Assembly (NCBI GenBank): GCA_027364775.1
Contig: DAHXOS010000048.1
Location: 1-9,776, forward strand
Direction of reading: 5' to 3'
From: a bacterium
Lineage (GTDB): Bacteria; Patescibacteriota; Microgenomatia; Daviesbacterales; UBA10151
Length of the DNA stretch: 9,776 nt
The translations under genes were made by a program, and so were the position numbers. Positions within the stretch are counted from its first letter, which is position 1. Each line of letters begins with the position of its first letter. The notes under the pieces were generated by a model. The model saw nothing but the letters and a program-made list of their open reading frames with translations. It did no database searches and was not told where the DNA came from. This document shows, piece by piece, positions 6,162-9,776 of this stretch.

Positions 6162-6698
6162 ATGGCTGATGGAAATACAAGTATTACAGCTCAAACAACG
6201 GTTTCTCTACCTCAAAATCTAAATCAGGCTCAACTTGCTTTTATCACTCAAAAAACTCCTAAACAATTTATTAAAAAAAGACCCGGCCCTGGAGGAAAAG
6301 AATTCTCCTATGTTGAGGTGGGTTATGTAATTAATATTTTAAATCAGGTTTTTGGTTATAATTGGGATTTCAAAATTTTAGACCAACAGATTGGAAAGAA
6401 ACAAGTCTGGGTTAGAGGTGAGTTAACAGTAAGAGTTGATAATCAAAGCCTAACTAAGGGTCAATATGGGGGTGCAGATATAAAAGTAAGCCGTACCTCA
6501 GGCGAGCCTTTGAGCATTGCTGATGACCTAAAAGCTGCTACTTCTGATTGTCTTAAAAAATGCGCTTCTATGATTGGTATTGCAGGCGACCTTTACTGGT
6601 CGGATCTAGATAACTGGAGTTTGATTGATGAAGATGATCAAGAAGATAAATATAATTCTAACCCTCCACAAGCCTACGCCCACAAAATAAAACCTTAA
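6162..6698 (+). CDS. Rad52/22-family single-strand annealing protein, 178 aa
   Basis: Members of this family form rings on single-stranded DNA and anneal complementary strands in recombination and break repair. The family core is visible: VEVGYVINILNQVFGYNWDF near 51-70, then GQYGGADIKVS followed by GEPLSIADDLKAATSDCLKK near 114-133 and CASMIGIAGDLYW near 134-146, the typical Rad52 arrangement in which a conserved ADDLKAA(x)DxLKKCA helix precedes (L)GI(x)xDLY. The N-terminal 20 residues are low-complexity; the C-terminal tail after 150 is acidic (DEDDQEDK) and probably disordered, possibly a partner-binding tail. At 178 aa it is close to just the annealing domain. It is the last of three tightly packed genes beginning after the structured RNA, with a single base between it and the membrane-protein stop. 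Family assignment is firm; the partner recombinase is not in the window. Confidence 0.88.
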   Translation: MADGNTSITAQTTVSLPQNLNQAQLAFITQKTPKQFIKKRPGPGGKEFSYVEVGYVINILNQVFGYNWDFKILDQQIGKKQVWVRGELTVRVDNQSLTKGQYGGADIKVSRTSGEPLSIADDLKAATSDCLKKCASMIGIAGDLYWSDLDNWSLIDEDDQEDKYNSNPPQAYAHKIKP

Positions 6699-6765
6699 TT
6701 TGTACCCAGATTTTATAACATAAATAATTTTAAATATTCTGCCCCTCCTATAATTAATCCACTTC

Positions 6766-6785
6766 TGATATAAATTGATACAAAT
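6766..6785 (+). promoter_or_regulatory. Tandem 10-bp repeat upstream of lexA promoter
   Basis: TGATATAAAT (6766-6775) is followed at once by TGATACAAAT (6776-6785): nine of ten bases match and the period is about one helical turn. It ends 8 nt before the lexA -35 box. The 8-mer TGATACAA also occurs inside the uvrB promoter on the other strand (5557-5550). A regulator site is possible, but the sequence is AT-rich and low in information. Confidence 0.3.
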
Positions 6786-6793
6786 TAGAGGTA

Positions 6794-6823
6794 TTGACAG
6801 TTTCGGGTTCTATTTGGTAAATT
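6794..6823 (+). promoter_or_regulatory. lexA promoter
   Basis: A perfect -35 TTGACA (6794-6799) is followed after 18 nt by TAAATT (6818-6823), itself preceded by TGG, giving an extended -10. Transcription would start near 6830, leaving a ~20-nt leader with AAAGGA (6840-6845) as ribosome-binding site. This is the best-formed promoter in the window. A 10-bp inverted repeat (TATAATTAAT at 6749-6758, ATTAATTATA at 6821-6830) overlaps its -10/start region. Confidence 0.6.
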
Positions 6824-6850
6824 AATTATATCAAGATTCAAAGGATTAAT

Positions 6851-7474
6851 ATGCCAGTTACCTTATATAAACGCCAAAAACAAATTTTAGATTTTATCCG
6901 CAACTATATTGAAAAATACGGGTATTCCCCTACCTTAGGTGAAATTGCAGATGCCATGGGCGTTTCTTCCTTAGCTACCGTTCATGAACACCTTCAGGCT
7001 TTAGCTAAAAAAGGCGTGATCAAAAAATTTGATGGCTCTGTTAGAGGTATAGAAGTTTTGGATCAAAAAATCTCTCAGGCTTTATCTGGTATTGAACTAC
7101 CAATCATGGGCTTTATTGCAGCCGGTCAGCCAATTATGACTTACACAGACCCAGATGCTACAGTAGCAGTCTCTCCAAATTTGGTTTCAGATAAAAAAAG
7201 ATCTTATGTTTTGCAAGTTAAAGGCGACTCTATGATTGAGGACGGAATCTTAGACGGAGATTTTGTCATCATTGAAGAAGGTAATACTGCCCGTGATGGA
7301 GAGATCGTAGTCGCCTTGCTGGATAACGGACTCGCAACCTTAAAAAGATTCTTTAAAGAAAAAGACAGAGTCAGGTTGGAACCTGCCAATGCTGCAATGC
7401 AACCTATTTATGCAGCTTTTGGAGATATTCAAATCCAAGGCAAATGTGTCGGTGTAATTAGAAGATTTTCCTGA
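6851..7474 (+). CDS. lexA: LexA repressor, 207 aa
   Basis: LexA represses DNA-damage genes until RecA filaments trigger its self-cleavage. The N-terminal winged helix (about 1-68) carries the LexA DNA-binding pattern: RQKQILDFI, then YSPTLGEIADAMGVSS and ATVHEHLQALAKKGVI. The cleavage site is FIAAGQP, cutting between A91 and G92. The S24-type peptidase domain has the nucleophile S127 in KGDSMIEDG and the general base K165 in LATLKRF, at the usual separation. All catalytic residues are present and the length is normal, so it should be cleavable. ATG is chosen because AAAGGA sits 5 nt upstream and MPVTLYKRQKQILDF matches family N-termini. It is 152 nt downstream of the rad52-like gene with its own promoter and converges with the oxidoreductase gene. 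RecA is not in the window. Confidence 0.96.
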   Translation: MPVTLYKRQKQILDFIRNYIEKYGYSPTLGEIADAMGVSSLATVHEHLQALAKKGVIKKFDGSVRGIEVLDQKISQALSGIELPIMGFIAAGQPIMTYTDPDATVAVSPNLVSDKKRSYVLQVKGDSMIEDGILDGDFVIIEEGNTARDGEIVVALLDNGLATLKRFFKEKDRVRLEPANAAMQPIYAAFGDIQIQGKCVGVIRRFS

Positions 7475-7492
7475 TTATAGCTAGACCAGTAT

Positions 7493-7513
7493 CTCTTACA
7501 ATCCATATAAGAG
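7493..7513. terminator. Weak hairpin between convergent genes
   Basis: CTCTTA (7493-7498) and TAAGAG (7508-7513) form a 6-bp stem with a 9-nt loop in the 87-nt gap between the ends of lexA and the oxidoreductase gene. Its position suits a shared terminator, but the stem is A/T-rich and no clean T-run follows on either strand. Confidence 0.25.
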
Positions 7514-7561
7514 GAAATTTATTATGTAACATTTTCTGCTGGTTCTTTAAAACATCTTTTT

Positions 7562-8866
7562 TTATTTGAGGATTTTTTGAACCACGTCTTTACCCTGTTT
7601 ATAGGCTTGATCTAAATTACAATAATCAAACTTACCTCCTCTTCCACAATGGTAAACATTGTATAAAGCATAGTATTCATGGAGCTTATTTACAAATTCT
7701 GATAATCCATTAACTTGTAAAGGGTAAGCAAATTCAATATCTAAAAAATCAAAGCCAATAGGCGTACCTAGCTGAGCAAACTGTTCAATTTTAGCTAGAC
7801 TCTCTAAAACAGACTTTAATAGCTCATTTTTATTTAGTTTTTCTTCAGGATTAACAGAGACTTCAATTGATATTGGGGTTAAACCTTTGCGTTTTAATAC
7901 TGGGCAAAGATTTTCTAAAATAGAAACCCTTCTGAAAACAAACTCTTTTTCTGGAAAGTAAATTGCTGTCCCTTGTAGATCATAATTTCCTTGAAAGACT
8001 AAATTAATTACCACAATTCCCAACCTATTAAGGAATTTTCTAGAGTACTTTTTAAACTCAGAAGAAAGTGGAGTGGTAATGCTTGCTATATAATCTAATG
8101 GCAGTGAGGATATTAAATAATCATAGTAATATTTTTTACCCTCAACTGTAACTGATTTCTCTTTAAGATTTATTGATTTAACAGAGGCCTTAAATTGAAT
8201 TTTTCCAACCTTCTGAGTAATCGGTAAAGTTAAAGCAGTAATATTACTGTGTTTGGGATAGTAATACCAGCGGTTGGGAGGTAAAGTTTCTCTTGACCCT
8301 TTTAGAACCTCATCTTTATCAACTTTTATAGGTCTTTCTAAAGCCCATTGATAATCCATTTTATCAAGATCAACTAACCATTTTTTTTGTTCATAGGGAA
8401 ATAAAATTAACTCACAAAAATACTCACCATATGAGTTGATAAGCCAATCCTTAAAACTCTTAACTTCTTTTGGATGTTCATGCGCGTAATTTAAATCATC
8501 AAGAATCTTTTTTCGTTCTTCTTCTGGTAAATCAACAAGATATCTTTGCAATGGAAATCCTACAAAACCATATTTAGAAAGATAAACACTTTCTTGGACA
8601 GGATATTTTTCGTAATTACCGTTAAGAAAAGACAAAATTTCCTGACTATTTTCAGAATCATTTAAAAGTAATAATTTCGGACCATAATCAAAATCACATC
8701 CAAGAATATTTTGTGTTTGACATAAACCACCAGGTTTGTCTGTTTTTTCTAAAATCAAACCTATTTCTCCAGCCTCTCTGAGAGCTATGCCAGCACCAAG
8801 TCCGGCCATTCCTGCACCCAAAACTATAAATTTGTAATGGTTACTCGGTTTTTGCATATCTTTCAT
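7562..8866 (-). CDS. FAD-dependent oxidoreductase (UDP-galactopyranose mutase / protoporphyrinogen oxidase-like), 434 aa
   Basis: A Rossmann FAD-binding motif GAGMAGLGAG (G17-G26) leads to E40 in LILEKTDKPGGLCQT, the acidic residue that binds the ADP ribose followed by the PGG loop seen in UDP-galactopyranose mutase and amine-oxidase-type flavoproteins. A mid-region (about 140-185) with FKDWLINSYGEYFCEL and PYEQKKWLVDLDKM matches the substrate-domain pattern of this superfamily, and GRGGKFDYCNLDQAYKQG near 408-425 is the C-terminal FAD-contact motif. No signal peptide or membrane segment is present. The exact substrate is not readable; the overlap with a sugar nucleotidyltransferase gene points to nucleotide-sugar or surface-glycan metabolism rather than heme synthesis. 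The start overlaps the upstream gene by 26 nt; a second in-frame ATG at 8857 (MQKPSNHYKF) is equally possible. No strong Shine-Dalgarno is seen, so coupling to the preceding gene is likely. Confidence 0.85.
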   Translation of the reverse strand: MKDMQKPSNHYKFIVLGAGMAGLGAGIALREAGEIGLILEKTDKPGGLCQTQNILGCDFDYGPKLLLLNDSENSQEILSFLNGNYEKYPVQESVYLSKYGFVGFPLQRYLVDLPEEERKKILDDLNYAHEHPKEVKSFKDWLINSYGEYFCELILFPYEQKKWLVDLDKMDYQWALERPIKVDKDEVLKGSRETLPPNRWYYYPKHSNITALTLPITQKVGKIQFKASVKSINLKEKSVTVEGKKYYYDYLISSLPLDYIASITTPLSSEFKKYSRKFLNRLGIVVINLVFQGNYDLQGTAIYFPEKEFVFRRVSILENLCPVLKRKGLTPISIEVSVNPEEKLNKNELLKSVLESLAKIEQFAQLGTPIGFDFLDIEFAYPLQVNGLSEFVNKLHEYYALYNVYHCGRGGKFDYCNLDQAYKQGKDVVQKILK

Positions 8867-9599
8867 TAGCTGCTAAATAAGTATCTAAGCTGCTTCCAAC
8901 GTCTGACCACCAACCATCTGCTTTACTATAATACAATTGTTGTCTTTGAACATAGATCTTATTTAAATCCCAAATTTCAGTTTCTCCTCTAGTTGAAGGA
9001 GTGAGATTTCTAATAAATTCAAATACTTCTGATGTATACATATATACACCTAAATCAATTAATCCGGAAATATGTCTTGTTTCATCTTTAGGCCAAATAT
9101 TTAAAATACGGTCTTCATGAGTTTCTAAAAGAGAGTAACCTGCAGTATCTTCTGTGTATGTAGCCACTATTCTAGCACCACTAGTTTGTTCTGCAAAATC
9201 CTTAACTGGTTGAGATAAACCATTCTCAATAATGACATCTCCGCAAACAACTATCATTTTTCCACTCCTAACAAATGGCTCTACTTGAGCTATTGCAGAC
9301 GGTAGCCCTTTACCTTCCCTAGGTTGCCAAACATAAGCTAAGCTATTTATCCCTAAATGTTTTCCATCCTGAAGAAGCTGCATATATTGGGAAGCATGCC
9401 GATCATCAATTAAAAGTAAAAGATCTTTTACTCCAGCTTCAAGTAATTGGTTAATAGGATAGAAAATTAGTGGTTTGTTGCCCACAGGTAGCAAGTGCTT
9501 ACTGGTTTCTGTAGTTAGAGGATGCAATCTCGTGCCTTTTCCACCGCCTAAAATAACGCCTCTAACTTCTAATGAATTAGCGATTATTTCTATTGGCAT
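8841..9599 (-). CDS. Sugar-1-phosphate nucleotidyltransferase (RmlA-like), 252 aa
   Basis: This enzyme class joins a sugar 1-phosphate to an NTP, giving an NDP-sugar and pyrophosphate. Family signatures are clear: GVILGGGKGTRLHPLT near 14-29 (nucleotide-binding loop), SKHLLPVGNKPLIFYPI near 34-50, WQPREGKGLPSAI near 93-105, VVCGDVII near 119-126 (metal-binding Asp) and the C-terminal GWWSDVGSSLDTYLAAN. It is closest to glucose-1-phosphate thymidylyltransferases but shorter than the ~290 aa of RmlA, so substrate and nucleotide are uncertain. The frame also opens at an ATG at 9662, adding a hydrophobic 21-residue stretch (MFAKPIALYFYKIFF...). I prefer 9599: a TATAAT overlaps the 9662 ATG and the extra residues look like translated AT-rich DNA. 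AAAGG 9 nt upstream of 9662 argues the other way. It is first in a two-gene unit with the overlapping flavoprotein gene. Confidence 0.88.
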   Translation of the reverse strand: MPIEIIANSLEVRGVILGGGKGTRLHPLTTETSKHLLPVGNKPLIFYPINQLLEAGVKDLLLLIDDRHASQYMQLLQDGKHLGINSLAYVWQPREGKGLPSAIAQVEPFVRSGKMIVVCGDVIIENGLSQPVKDFAEQTSGARIVATYTEDTAGYSLLETHEDRILNIWPKDETRHISGLIDLGVYMYTSEVFEFIRNLTPSTRGETEIWDLNKIYVQRQQLYYSKADGWWSDVGSSLDTYLAANERYAKTE

Positions 9600-9660
9600 A
9601 TACTGGAAAAGAAGTATAAAGAATATCTTATAGAAATACAATGCTATAGGCTTAGCAAAC

Positions 9661-9666
9661 ATTATA
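9661..9666 (-). promoter_or_regulatory. Possible -10 box for the nucleotidyltransferase operon
   Basis: The minus strand reads TATAAT at 9666-9661, overlapping the upstream ATG at 9662. If used, transcription starts near 9654 and translation must begin at 9599. No good -35 lies at the proper distance. TATACT at 9618-9613 is a second, closer candidate. The remaining DNA to 9776 shows no gene on either strand, only a weak 6-bp hairpin at 9676-9697. Confidence 0.35.
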
Positions 9667-9776
9667 GTTAACCTTTAAGCAACTACCTAACTGCTTATTT
9701 TATGTTCTCATTTGAAGCTTTATTTTTTATATATCACCAGATTTAGTTACACTCCTTACTTCTTTTTTTCTCAATT

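Noticed and set aside
5542..6850. Canonical SOS boxes (CTGT-N8-ACAG or GAAC-N4-GTTC)
   Set aside because: Searched by eye on both strands between uvrB and lexA. Only partial matches were seen, for example CTGAAC and GTTACAG around the TATAAT box, with wrong spacing.
7204..7389. Minus-strand open frame of 61 codons inside lexA
   Set aside because: It is antisense to the conserved LexA peptidase domain; serine-rich translation typical of shadow frames.
9676..9697. Hairpin TAAGCA-N10-TGCTTA as a terminator
   Set aside because: The stem is only 6 bp, the following T-run is short, and no gene ends upstream on the plus strand; too weak to call.

Overview
The window is AT-rich (about one third G+C by eye) and densely packed, and it reads as part of a bacterial chromosome. 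No rRNA, tRNA, CRISPR array, insertion sequence or phage gene was seen. Three things suggest a Patescibacteria/CPR genome, perhaps Microgenomates: very short intergenic gaps, a bacterial Rad52-type annealing protein beside lexA and uvrBA, and a secreted protein at the left edge resembling transglutaminase-like proteins I remember from that group. This placement is inference, not proof. TAA, TAG and TGA all serve as stops, so the code looks standard.

Layout. (1) Positions 1-486, minus: N-terminal part of a secreted or membrane-anchored protein that runs off the left edge. (2) Positions 568-5541, minus: uvrB followed by uvrA, two of the three nucleotide-excision-repair subunits, probably one operon. 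The 102-nt gap between them holds a copy of what looks like a dispersed hairpin repeat. (3) Positions 5542-5766: a divergent control region with an extended -10 promoter for uvrB on one strand, a TATAAT box on the other, and a strongly self-complementary ~104-nt RNA. (4) Positions 5767-6698, plus: a tight three-gene cluster encoding a 47-aa basic peptide, an 81-aa single-pass membrane protein and a Rad52/22-family single-strand annealing protein. (5) Positions 6851-7474, plus: lexA with its own promoter. (6) Positions 7562-9599, minus: a sugar-1-phosphate nucleotidyltransferase and an overlapping FAD-dependent oxidoreductase, probably for surface glycan. The rest of the right end looks like the upstream region of that pair.

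The centre is a DNA-repair island: damage recognition (UvrA, UvrB), strand annealing (Rad52-like) and the SOS repressor LexA, with divergent promoters between uvrB and the rad52 cluster. LexA control of the neighbours is plausible, but no canonical SOS box of the E. coli or Bacillus type is visible. The most unusual item is the structured RNA directly upstream of the small-ORF/rad52 cluster. Its helix begins three bases after the transcription start predicted from TATAAT and ends eight bases before the first start codon, and I cannot assign it to a known RNA family.
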